Source: Chitinophagaceae bacterium (GTDB lineage: Bacteria > Bacteroidota > Bacteroidia > Chitinophagales > Chitinophagaceae). Taken from it: a stretch of 5,508 bases of DNA. Both the position numbers and the translations under genes were made by a program. Positions 1-5,508 of the stretch are shown here, piece by piece. The first letter of the stretch is position 1. Each line of letters begins with the position of its first letter. The DNA lies in the NCBI GenBank assembly GCA_016787105.1, contig JAEUVI010000487.1, positions 1-5,508 on the forward strand. Reading direction: 5' to 3'. The notes under the pieces are model-generated. The model was not told the DNA's origin, did not search any database, and worked only from the letters and a program-made list of their open reading frames with translations.

Positions 1-542
1 CCATAGTCAAAACGGCGCATGATACCAAAACCGGCATTTTCTTCGAAACCAGTTGTAGGATCATCATTTGACCATTCAATTGTTTTTTCGCTGGTAAAAG
101 ACTGACCCAGTACCTTACCATTTATTTTATTTTTTCCTGCAACTCCAACCGCAACATAAGGACCCGCTCCCACATAAAACTTAGACTCATCTCCCACAGG
201 GGCTTTGAAAACCAGGTTTACAGGTACTTCAACATACATCGGATTTGTAGTAGCCTTATAATAATTCGCATCTGAAGGTTGTCCAAATTGTGTCTTAGCA
301 CCTTTTGTTGTAAAAAATATTCCGGGCTGTAAAGACAATATTGGCAGAAATGGGATATCCCCTTGTATTCCTGCATGAAAACCAGTCAGCATTTTATTAT
401 CATCAACACTACCATCATTGGTAATAGTAATGTTTGAAAAGTTAACTCCTGCTTTTACAAAAGCAGCAGGTTTCTGCGCATGCATAGCTGAAAAAACCAG
501 CAGCATAAAGCCAGTCAGTAAAAAATTCCGTTTTTGTTTCAT
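1..542 (-). CDS. Outer-membrane beta-barrel protein, PorT-like (partial, C-terminus beyond left edge)
   Basis: This is the first 180 codons of an exported protein read on the minus strand; the 3' end lies outside the window. The N-terminus is a clear signal peptide: basic MKQKR, a hydrophobic stretch (residues 7-19) and a signal peptidase I site ending AHA before Gln23, the usual form in Bacteroidota. The mature part opens with AAFVKAGVNFSN, then TGFHAGIQGDIP (about 53-64), LQPGIFFTTKGA (71-82), MYVEVPVNLVFKAP (102-115) and FYVGAGPYVAVG (122-133). These alternating amphipathic strands with glycine turns match the Bacteroidota outer-membrane beta-barrel family (PF13568, PorT-like). Members usually have about 200-240 residues, so only the last strands should be missing. 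The specific role is unknown. The start at 542 gives a typical signal peptide; an in-frame ATG at 572 would add ten polar residues (MNEINQNRTI) and is less likely. The gene stands alone here, divergent from the PepSY-like gene. Confidence 0.86.
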   Translation of the reverse strand, partial: MKQKRNFLLTGFMLLVFSAMHAQKPAAFVKAGVNFSNITITNDGSVDDNKMLTGFHAGIQGDIPFLPILSLQPGIFFTTKGAKTQFGQPSDANYYKATTNPMYVEVPVNLVFKAPVGDESKFYVGAGPYVAVGVAGKNKINGKVLGQSFTSEKTIEWSNDDPTTGFEENAGFGIMRRFDY

Positions 543-635
543 AATTGTTCGATTTTGATTTATTTCATTCATTTTTAAACGCTCTGCAAAAAACTCTGAT
601 TATTACACTTTATTGCATAGGATAAGTTTCAAAAT

Positions 636-684
636 CAGGACATATTCACAATCCTGTTTTTTAAAGCTAAAACAGGCTTTCCTG
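636..684. repeat. Cluster of CAGG/CCTG inverted repeats
   Basis: Four short arms alternate in orientation: CAGGA at 636-640, TCCTG at 652-656, CAGG at 673-676 and CCTG at 681-684. The best pairing is a perfect 8-base stem, CCTGTTTT (653-660) with AAAACAGG (669-676), around an 8-base loop. The alternatives, 636-640 with 652-656 and 673-676 with 681-684, are mutually exclusive with it. Neither strand has a T-run directly after the stem, so it does not look like a normal terminator. The cluster lies about 95-140 bases upstream of the beta-barrel start and could be an operator or a leader-RNA structure; its function is unknown. Confidence 0.4.
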
Positions 685-957
685 AGGTATCATAGAATTG
701 TTAAAATTTCGCCATTGCCCAATATTGCTTATTCACTTAATATAATCAGGCGTACGGCCACAGCAAAATTTCAAGTTGCAAATGTAAGAAGCTTCCAATG
801 TTAAATCAACTTCTACCTCATTCTACAAAAAACAAACAGCGAAAACCGCTACCGTTTCACATTTCATTAACAACATACTATTACAGGATCTTTCTTTTTC
901 AAACAACATTTGAATTTATTCAGCGATTGCTAATACCCGCTGAACGAAATAAAAAAA

Positions 958-984
958 TTGCACTGTATCTCACTCCTACTTTTG
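958..984 (+). promoter_or_regulatory. Candidate Bacteroidota promoter of the PepSY-like gene
   Basis: TACTTTTG at 977-984 matches the Bacteroidota -7 consensus TAnnTTTG exactly. A TTG at 958-960 could serve as the -33 element, but the 16-base spacing is a little short compared with the roughly 19-base spacing usual for this promoter class. Transcription would start near 990, leaving a leader of about 35 bases before the ATG at 1026. No other exact match was seen in the intergenic region. Confidence 0.5.
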
Positions 985-1025
985 AGGTGTCAAAACAAAA
1001 TATTAATCCTACTAAAAAATAAATT

Positions 1026-1559
1026 ATGAAAAACGTTATACCAGCAGCAACATTGCTGCTCTTCATTTCAAGCAGCGCAATGGCACAAAACAGTTCAACA
1101 TCTGCCACAAAAAAAGAAGCCAGGGAAGAAAAAAGAGAAACCCGAAAAAGTGAAGTCGCTTATCAAAGCAAGCAGCAATTTGAGCGCGACTTCAATAATG
1201 CAAAAAACGTACAATGGAAAGTGACAAAAAATTTTGATGAAGCTACATTCAACAACAACGGAATTACAACTACCGCTTATTACGATGCAGGCAGCCAGCT
1301 GGTGGGTACTACCACCAGGAAATCATTTGCAGACATACCAATGAAAGCTCAGCAACACATAAAAGAATATTACAAAGGATATAAAACAGGGGAAGTCATT
1401 ATGTTTGATGACAATGAAGCAAACGAAACAGACATGGTATTGTATGACACATCGTTTGAAGATGCAGACAATTATTTCGTATCCCTCAAAAACAATAAAG
1501 AATCTATTATTCTCAAAGTAAATATGGAAGGTGAAGTTTCTTTCTTTAAAAAAGTGTAA
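1026..1559 (+). CDS. Exported PepSY-like (DUF2874-type) protein
   Basis: This is a 177-residue exported protein. The signal peptide spans residues 1-20, with a hydrophobic core (VIPAATLLLFIS) and an AMA cleavage site before Gln21. A short, highly charged segment follows (about 29-44, alternating Lys, Arg and Glu). The rest resembles the Bacteroidota PepSY-like family (PF11396): FNNAKNVQWKV (56-66), a central YYDAGSQLVGTTTR (85-98), FADIPMKAQQHIKEYY (101-116), then a second beta-rich half ending in ILKVNMEGEVSFFKK (162-176). In this family the fold repeats a helix plus strands around a Y-D-x-x-G type turn. Proteins of this kind are periplasmic or surface-exposed; their biochemical role is not established. 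There is no lipobox cysteine, so it is probably soluble in the periplasm. The gene is monocistronic: a promoter candidate lies just upstream and a strong terminator follows 38 bases after the stop. The family assignment is by motif recall, so it is moderately sure; export is clear. Confidence 0.75.
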   Translation: MKNVIPAATLLLFISSSAMAQNSSTSATKKEAREEKRETRKSEVAYQSKQQFERDFNNAKNVQWKVTKNFDEATFNNNGITTTAYYDAGSQLVGTTTRKSFADIPMKAQQHIKEYYKGYKTGEVIMFDDNEANETDMVLYDTSFEDADNYFVSLKNNKESIILKVNMEGEVSFFKKV

Positions 1560-1596
1560 TGATTAAAACAATATAATCCGCTTTCCTTTTGGTTTA

Positions 1597-1637
1597 AAAT
1601 AAACCTCAGCCCTGGTCAGGCTGAGGTTTATTTATTT
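1597..1637 (+). terminator. Strong intrinsic terminator after the PepSY-like gene
   Basis: A perfect 15-base-pair hairpin pairs 1597-1611 (AAATAAACCTCAGCC) with 1619-1633 (GGCTGAGGTTTATTT) around the 7-base loop CTGGTCA. Its core is G+C-rich, and the T-rich end of the right arm continues to 1637 as TTTATTTATTT. It starts 38 bases after the stop at 1559 and isolates that gene from nagB. Because the left flank is A-rich, the hairpin could also work on the minus strand, but no minus-strand gene leads into it. Confidence 0.93.
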
Positions 1638-1747
1638 ACCTGGCCGCTCAATTATTACACAGCAAATAAAATACTGCTTAAAGTATATGAAGTAGTAAGC
1701 TGCGTTTTTAATAATTATTTCTATAATTTCAGCGATAAATCAGATAC

Positions 1748-2476
1748 ATGCGACTACAAGTGTATAAAAGCTATGAGGAGCTATCAAAAACTACAGCGGA
1801 TATTATTATAAACCTGGTTAAATCAAAGCCTGATGCAGTGATATGCCTTGCATCCGGCGATACTCCGAGACGTACATGCGAGATTGTTGCAGAGAGAGGA
1901 ATCAGGGAAAGGATTGATTTTTCGAAATTTACATTCATCGGTCTTGACGAATGGGTTGGCATGCCAAAAAACAACGCAGGAAGTTGCTACTACTTTTTTG
2001 AAACCCTTCTTATAAAACCCCTACAACTTTCATCATCACAGGTACATTTATTCGATGCTTTATCAAAAAACCTAGACGACGAATGTAAAAAAATGGATAA
2101 AACCATATCAGAAAAAGCTGGCATAGACCTCATGGTTGTCGGCATCGGCATGAACGGGCATATCGGTTTTAATGAACCTGGTGTTTCGTTTGACAATTAT
2201 TCTCATGTTATCGACCTGGATGAAACTACTATTACTGTAGGCCAGAAATATTTTAAAGATGCAGTGATACTAAAGCAAGGAATTACGCTGGGCCTGCAAC
2301 ACCTGATGAACAGCAAAAAAGCAATTGTAATTGCAAATGGCACCAAAAAAGCAGCGGTTATAAAGCAGGCTGTTAATGGCCCGGTCAGCAGTCTTTTTCC
2401 TGCTTCTATTATACAGGAGCATGAAAATGGGTACGTAATGATTGACGAAGATGCAGCTACCCTTATAAACAAATAA
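1748..2476 (+). CDS. nagB: Glucosamine-6-phosphate deaminase family protein
   Basis: The protein has 242 residues, the length of the short Bacillus-type NagB rather than the 266 residues of E. coli NagB. The family converts glucosamine 6-phosphate to fructose 6-phosphate and ammonia in the cytoplasm, the step feeding amino sugars into glycolysis. Visible motifs are the sugar-phosphate loop LASGDTP (34-40), LDEWVG (66-71) carrying the proton-transfer base Asp67, and GMNGHIGFNEPG (134-145) carrying His138 and Glu143. These correspond to Asp72, His143 and Glu148 of E. coli. Asn136 replaces E. coli Asp141, as in B. subtilis NagB (from memory). The loop reads GDTP where both model enzymes have GGTP, so a related phosphosugar substrate is possible. 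The 6-phosphogluconolactonase branch of the same fold is less likely because of the GHIGFNEPG signature. The start follows the terminator by about 110 bases; no clear promoter was found there. The MFS gene begins two bases after the stop, so the two are surely co-transcribed. Confidence 0.88.
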   Translation: MRLQVYKSYEELSKTTADIIINLVKSKPDAVICLASGDTPRRTCEIVAERGIRERIDFSKFTFIGLDEWVGMPKNNAGSCYYFFETLLIKPLQLSSSQVHLFDALSKNLDDECKKMDKTISEKAGIDLMVVGIGMNGHIGFNEPGVSFDNYSHVIDLDETTITVGQKYFKDAVILKQGITLGLQHLMNSKKAIVIANGTKKAAVIKQAVNGPVSSLFPASIIQEHENGYVMIDEDAATLINK

Positions 2477-2478
2477 TA

Positions 2479-3627
2479 ATGTCGAAAGCCACGGTAGTAC
2501 GCATTATCTACTTTCTTGTTTTCTGTTGCACAGGTGCGTGGCTACCTAAACTATACGACTTTTGCGTATTTAAAGGGCTGAGCAATTCACAAAGCGCATT
2601 CATATTAAGTATTCCCCCGGTTATGATGTTTGCAGTGCAGCCGCTTTATGGATTCTTTGCGGATAAACTAGGCCACCGGAAAACCTTGATCATTTCTGCA
2701 CTGCTTGCCGCAATCAGTTATACTGGTTTTTTGCTGAATATCGGGTTTATTGAATTGATTGCTGTCACTTTTGTAATGGCCCTTTTTTACAATACACTTC
2801 AGCCGGTGCTGGATAGTATGGCCCTGCAGATTGCAAAGCACAATCCAAAGTTTTCTTATGGTACATTACGCTTTTATGGCGCCGCTGGCTTCTCTTTTAC
2901 CGCAATCATTACAGGACAATTTATTGATGCTGTCAATATCACTGCTATTTTCATTGTTTCTGCTATAACGATGTTGCTTGCTTTTTTCTTCAGCTTCTGG
3001 CTGCCAGATGAAAAAAATGAAAAAGAACCGGCGACTGCATACAGTAATGTATGGGCTGTTATCAAAAATCCGCAATTGCTTTTCCTGCTAACCTGCGTTT
3101 TTCTGGTATCGGTTGGCGCAACCTCCATATGGAATTTTTATTCCACATATTTAAAAGAAAACGGCGCATCAGATTCATTTGTTGGGTATGGGCTCTCATT
3201 CCAGGGTTTGTGCGAATTGCCGATCTTTTATTTTTCAGCACGTATTATCCTGAAGCTGGGATTGAAAACAACCTTATCGATAACAGTGCTGGCCACTGCC
3301 TTAAGATTGATTTTATATTATCTTATTAAAATACCTGTCGCTACAATCCCTGTAGAGTTGTTGCATGGGTTCAGTTGGAGCTTATTCTGGGTAGCATGCG
3401 TTGAGTATGTCAATAAACTGGTAAATGAAAGATGGCAGGCTACAGGACAATCACTTTTATATGCGGCTTATTTCGGTGCTGGCGCCATAGCAGGCAATTA
3501 CTGGGTACAATACTTTCTCGATAAAAACATGAAAATGGCTGATGTGTTTTTGATTAATGCAGCGCTTATCTTCATAGTTGCAATTGCCTTGTATTTCTTT
3601 ATGAAAAAGAAAAATCAAATTGCTTAA
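2479..3627 (+). CDS. MFS transporter, MFS_1_like / PPP-type permease
   Basis: This is a 382-residue inner-membrane protein with about 12 predicted helices, near 8-25, 40-60, 67-85, 90-110, 134-150, 153-174, 198-218, 235-253, 263-281, 285-305, 322-345 and 353-374, split by a charged central loop (about 176-197). The loop between helices 2 and 3 has the MFS signature as GFFADKLGHRK (58-68). YGTLRFYGAAGF (127-138) before helix 5, ELPIFYFSARI (246-256) and GQSLLYAAYFGAGAIAG (323-339) fit the MFS_1_like group (PF12832), which includes LacY-like and phenylpropionate permease-like proton symporters. The substrate cannot be read from the sequence. Its start two bases after the deaminase stop suggests import of an amino sugar or a related sugar; that is inference. 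The C-terminus ends in a short basic cytoplasmic tail (KKKNQIA). Its stop codon overlaps that of the convergent Rieske gene. Confidence 0.88.
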   Translation: MSKATVVRIIYFLVFCCTGAWLPKLYDFCVFKGLSNSQSAFILSIPPVMMFAVQPLYGFFADKLGHRKTLIISALLAAISYTGFLLNIGFIELIAVTFVMALFYNTLQPVLDSMALQIAKHNPKFSYGTLRFYGAAGFSFTAIITGQFIDAVNITAIFIVSAITMLLAFFFSFWLPDEKNEKEPATAYSNVWAVIKNPQLLFLLTCVFLVSVGATSIWNFYSTYLKENGASDSFVGYGLSFQGLCELPIFYFSARIILKLGLKTTLSITVLATALRLILYYLIKIPVATIPVELLHGFSWSLFWVACVEYVNKLVNERWQATGQSLLYAAYFGAGAIAGNYWVQYFLDKNMKMADVFLINAALIFIVAIALYFFMKKKNQIA

Positions 3628-4808
3628 CCCGTTTTTAATTCTTTCACACACCAATCTACAAAGTTCACAACCTGGTCCTCTACCGGTGCATAGGGCCCGG
3701 AAGAATATGCATTACTGAGTATTCCTTTAAAATTATTTTCACAAAGAACGGCATCCTGCGTACCGGTTATTTCCCAAAACTCGGTAAGCCTCTCAACTGT
3801 ATAATCCTTTCCTTCTTCGGCCGCTTCATCAACAAGCCAGCAAAACTCTACATCCGTAGTAAAGGCATCAACAGGAGTAACCCTCATTGTCCATACATAA
3901 TCACTTACAGCATCCATCCAGAAATTAGGATAGTTTACCAATCCTACCACACCGGCATCATGATCTTTATGCAAGCCCATTGGTATTGAAATTTTCTTTC
4001 CGTCTACGCTATAGCTCTCCACACCGGCCCGCAAAGGATAGCGTACAGCATAAGTCGTTGTACCATCTGCTATCTCAATAAGCCCCGTAGCCAATCCTTT
4101 TTTATTCCAGTCCCTTTGTTTTTCAACAGTAAATTCATTAACATCTTCCCGAAGGTTAGCGCCAATCACTGCTTTACAGTATTCCGGGTGTGCTCCCCCA
4201 CAATGGTAACATTCACGAAAATTCTCAGCTACCAGTTTCCAGTTGGCCTTAAGTTTATAGTTTTTTATACAAGCTACTTTAGCTTTATCAATTTCGTAAG
4301 GTTTTAAATACGGTGATAAACTTTTTTCTATCTGTGAAAAATCAGGCGCTTCGTTTGCGAGAGAAATAAATATCAACCCTTCCACCAGTTTTATATGCAC
4401 CGCATGCAGGTTATATCTTTCTTTACAGAAATCATCAGGCATCATTCGTGCATTCAGTAACACACCATCCTTATCAAACACCCATTGATGATAAGGACAA
4501 ATAAACTTAGCCACATGACCACTATCCTGCAAACAAATAGCGGATCCCCTGTGCGTGCATGTATTGTAGTGCGCATGTACCGCTCCATCGTTTCCACGAA
4601 TTACAATAACAGAGTCATTCCGTAAATGATATAAAAAATAATCTCCCGGCTTTTTTATCTGCGCAGTATTGCCTGCATAAAGCCAACGTTTCCGGAAAAT
4701 ACGCTCCCACTCAGCATCAAAAACTTCCTTACCTGTATATAAGGGTTGTTCCAGGCTATAGCCAGATTTATATCGTTCAAGAAGCTGTTCAAGACTCGCG
4801 GTATCCAT
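3624..4808 (-). CDS. Rieske [2Fe-2S] non-heme iron oxygenase, alpha subunit (GbcA-like)
   Basis: This is a complete 394-residue cytoplasmic oxygenase component. The N-terminal Rieske domain (about 42-125) has Cys84-x-His86 and Cys104-x2-His107, separated by 17 residues as is canonical, in NTCTHRGS and CPYHQW. The C-terminal catalytic domain (about 175-390) has NWKLVAENFRECYHCGGAHPEY. There Glu199-x2-His202-x4-His207 supplies the bridging acid and two iron ligands, and Asp352 in TGTQDAVLCE is the likely third ligand. The ECYHCGGAHPE pattern is typical of the clade with glycine betaine demethylase GbcA and related quaternary-amine N-demethylases, not of classical naphthalene-type dioxygenases. 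The substrate is therefore likely a methylated amine or a similar small molecule; this is family inference. Such enzymes need a flavin/[2Fe-2S] reductase, and none lies in the window. The gene is convergent with the MFS gene and divergent from the acylphosphatase gene; a short inverted repeat precedes its start. All metal ligands are intact. Confidence 0.93.
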   Translation of the reverse strand: MDTASLEQLLERYKSGYSLEQPLYTGKEVFDAEWERIFRKRWLYAGNTAQIKKPGDYFLYHLRNDSVIVIRGNDGAVHAHYNTCTHRGSAICLQDSGHVAKFICPYHQWVFDKDGVLLNARMMPDDFCKERYNLHAVHIKLVEGLIFISLANEAPDFSQIEKSLSPYLKPYEIDKAKVACIKNYKLKANWKLVAENFRECYHCGGAHPEYCKAVIGANLREDVNEFTVEKQRDWNKKGLATGLIEIADGTTTYAVRYPLRAGVESYSVDGKKISIPMGLHKDHDAGVVGLVNYPNFWMDAVSDYVWTMRVTPVDAFTTDVEFCWLVDEAAEEGKDYTVERLTEFWEITGTQDAVLCENNFKGILSNAYSSGPYAPVEDQVVNFVDWCVKELKTG

Positions 4809-4814
4809 GCAGCA

Positions 4815-4832
4815 TGCTATTTGTTAATAGCA
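4815..4832. repeat. Seven-base inverted repeat in the Rieske gene leader
   Basis: TGCTATT (4815-4821) and AATAGCA (4826-4832) form a perfect 7-base inverted repeat around a 4-base spacer, six bases upstream of the Rieske start codon. It could be a small operator half-site pair or an RNA hairpin next to the ribosome-binding region. It is A+T-rich and short, so chance cannot be excluded. The remaining divergent gap (4833-4933) holds no exact TAnnTTTG on either strand; the nearest is TAAATTTA on the minus strand, close to this repeat. Confidence 0.35.
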
Positions 4833-4933
4833 ATAAATTTACCGATTCTTATTTTAAGAAAATAACTGCAGTCAATTATTATTTACATACAAAATTTTCA
4901 TTTTAAAGGCTCATATTCTTATTAAATTGCTTT

Positions 4934-5206
4934 ATGCTTCAGACCGTCCGGATTATTATAAAAGGAAAAGTACAGGCTGTATTTTTCAGGCAAAGCACAA
5001 AAGAAAAAGCCATCGGATTAAATATTACCGGCCATGTAAAAAATCTGCCGGACGGTACAGTAGAAATAATCGCTACCGCCAATGAAGAACAACTGCAGGA
5101 GCTTTTACAATGGTGCAACCACGGGCCACCACGTGCCGTCGTTACTGATATTATTTCAACTCCCGTACCTTTACAACCATTCAATAATTTTATTATCATT
5201 CGTTAA
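4934..5206 (+). CDS. acyP: Acylphosphatase
   Basis: This 90-residue protein is the usual size for the family. Acylphosphatase hydrolyses the carboxyl-phosphate bond of acyl phosphates such as acetyl phosphate or 1,3-bisphosphoglycerate in the cytoplasm. The phosphate loop is GKVQAVFFR (11-19), with catalytic Arg19 matching Arg23 of muscle acylphosphatase. GHVKN (33-37) carries catalytic Asn37, matching Asn41. NLPDGTVEII (37-46) and the C-terminal FNNFIIIR (83-90) also follow the family pattern. Two positions are unusual: Ala15 stands where the family almost always has glycine (VQGV), and His34 where GWVxN has tryptophan. Both catalytic residues are present, so activity is plausible. No Shine-Dalgarno sequence is visible, as is usual in Bacteroidota. 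The next gene starts 17 bases after the stop without a terminator, so co-transcription is likely. Confidence 0.93.
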   Translation: MLQTVRIIIKGKVQAVFFRQSTKEKAIGLNITGHVKNLPDGTVEIIATANEEQLQELLQWCNHGPPRAVVTDIISTPVPLQPFNNFIIIR

Positions 5207-5223
5207 AACAACACTTGCGAAAT

Positions 5224-5508
5224 ATGAAATCGAAAATTCTGTTGAGCGCTTCTTTTATAAGTTTAACTATGATTGCTATGGGGCAAAAAGATCCGAAAGC
5301 AACCGAGGTATGGGAGCCAGAACCCAAAATCGTAACCCCGGGCGCTACCCCATCCGAAGCACCTTCCGATGCAATTATTCTCTTCAATGGCAAGAACCTG
5401 GATGAATGGTCTGTAGCAGATAAACCTGATAAACCTGCAGGATGGACATTGAATGCAGATGGATCAATGACAGTAAAAAAAGGAACCGGTACCATACAGA
5501 CGAAAAGA
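5224..5508 (+). CDS. Secreted DUF1080 / 3-keto-disaccharide hydrolase domain protein (partial, cut at right edge)
   Basis: The first 95 codons are present and the frame stays open to the window end. The N-terminus is a signal peptide: MKSK, a hydrophobic core (residues 5-18) and a probable cleavage before Gln21 in AMGQK. There is no lipobox cysteine, so a soluble periplasmic or secreted form is expected. A Pro/Glu-rich linker (about 22-49) leads into AIILFNGKNLDEWSV (50-64) and GWTLNADGSMTVKKGTGTI (73-91). This is the typical opening of the DUF1080 beta-sandwich (PF06439), a family now associated with 3-keto-disaccharide/3-keto-glucoside hydrolysis and widespread in Bacteroidota. The catalytic part lies beyond the window. 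A 9-base tandem repeat (GATAAACCT twice, 5419-5436) encodes DKPDKP in the loop between the two motifs. The gene follows the acylphosphatase by 17 bases. Confidence 0.88.
   Translation, partial: MKSKILLSASFISLTMIAMGQKDPKATEVWEPEPKIVTPGATPSEAPSDAIILFNGKNLDEWSVADKPDKPAGWTLNADGSMTVKKGTGTIQTKR

Larger units (their letters stand above)
543..1025. other. Non-coding divergent intergenic region (483 bases)
   Basis: No convincing gene lies between the divergent beta-barrel and PepSY-like genes. Two short plus-strand reading frames (613-804 and 798-1022) exist, but their predicted proteins have no recognisable domain, motif or signal peptide, and the second overlaps the promoter candidate for the downstream gene. 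The region is A+T-rich. It holds a cluster of alternating CAGG/CCTG inverted repeats (636-684), a GAAGCTTC palindrome (788-795) loosely flanked by AAGTTG (773-778) and CAACTT (807-812), and a good TAnnTTTG element near its right end. For the minus-strand gene the best promoter match is TGATTTTG (minus strand, 637-630), one mismatch from consensus and without a well-placed -33 element, so it is not listed separately. I saw no tRNA or known small-RNA fold. Confidence 0.6.

Noticed and set aside
542..572. Upstream in-frame ATG at 572 as the start of the beta-barrel gene
   Set aside because: It would put ten polar residues (MNEINQNRTI) ahead of a standard MKQKR signal peptide. The start at 542 gives a normal export signal.
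773..812. Nested inverted repeat AAGTTG / GAAGCTTC / CAACTT
   Set aside because: The arms are only 6-8 bases, with unpaired stretches of 9 and 11 bases between them. This is weak and expected by chance in A+T-rich DNA.
613..1022. Two short plus-strand reading frames (613-804 and 798-1022) in the long intergenic region, the second ending three bases before the PepSY-like start
   Set aside because: The translations have no domain, signal peptide or recognisable motif, they overlap inverted repeats, and the only good promoter element (977-984) lies inside the second one. Chance open frames fit better than genes.
1638..1747. Possible promoter for the nagB operon, such as the TATAATTTC stretch near 1720-1730
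   Set aside because: No sequence matches TAnnTTTG with a suitably spaced TTG. The operon needs a promoter here, but I cannot point to it with confidence.
5419..5436. Tandem GATAAACCT repeat as a variable-number repeat
   Set aside because: Only two copies, in frame, encoding DKPDKP in a surface loop. Too short to suggest phase variation.
1..5508. Mobile element, CRISPR array, toxin-antitoxin or defence system
   Set aside because: No transposase, integrase, repeat-spacer pattern, toxin-antitoxin pair or nuclease-like gene is seen. All genes look like ordinary chromosomal metabolic or envelope functions.

Overview
The window looks like chromosomal DNA from a Bacteroidota bacterium, most likely of the Chitinophagaceae type. 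The signs are an A+T-rich base composition, a PorT-like outer-membrane beta-barrel protein, a secreted PepSY-like protein, a secreted DUF1080 protein, starts without clear Shine-Dalgarno sequences, and one good match to the Bacteroidota -7 promoter element TAnnTTTG. The family or genus is inferred from protein style only.

Layout. Bases 1-542 (minus) hold the N-terminal part of an exported outer-membrane beta-barrel protein that runs off the left edge. A 483-base non-coding stretch (543-1025) follows, with inverted repeats and a promoter candidate. Next is a small exported PepSY-like protein (1026-1559, plus) closed by a strong hairpin terminator (1597-1637). A tight two-gene operon comes after it (plus): a glucosamine-6-phosphate deaminase family enzyme (nagB, 1748-2476) and, two bases later, a 12-helix MFS transporter (2479-3627). 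A Rieske non-heme iron oxygenase alpha subunit (3624-4808, minus) converges on the transporter, and the two genes share the four bases TTAA at their stops. Across a 125-base divergent gap lie an acylphosphatase (4934-5206, plus) and, 17 bases later, the start of a secreted DUF1080 (3-keto-disaccharide hydrolase family) protein cut by the right edge.

How the genes fit together. The deaminase and transporter are probably co-transcribed and may take up and catabolise an amino sugar or related sugar. This rests on their arrangement, because no kinase or deacetylase lies beside them. The Rieske protein has all iron-sulfur and mononuclear-iron ligands, but no reductase is visible. The acylphosphatase and DUF1080 genes may share a transcript. 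I do not see a defence system, mobile element, CRISPR array or RNA gene, nor a convincing new multi-gene system. The points most worth a second look are the orphan Rieske oxygenase, the overlapping convergent stops, and altered motif residues in the acylphosphatase and the deaminase.
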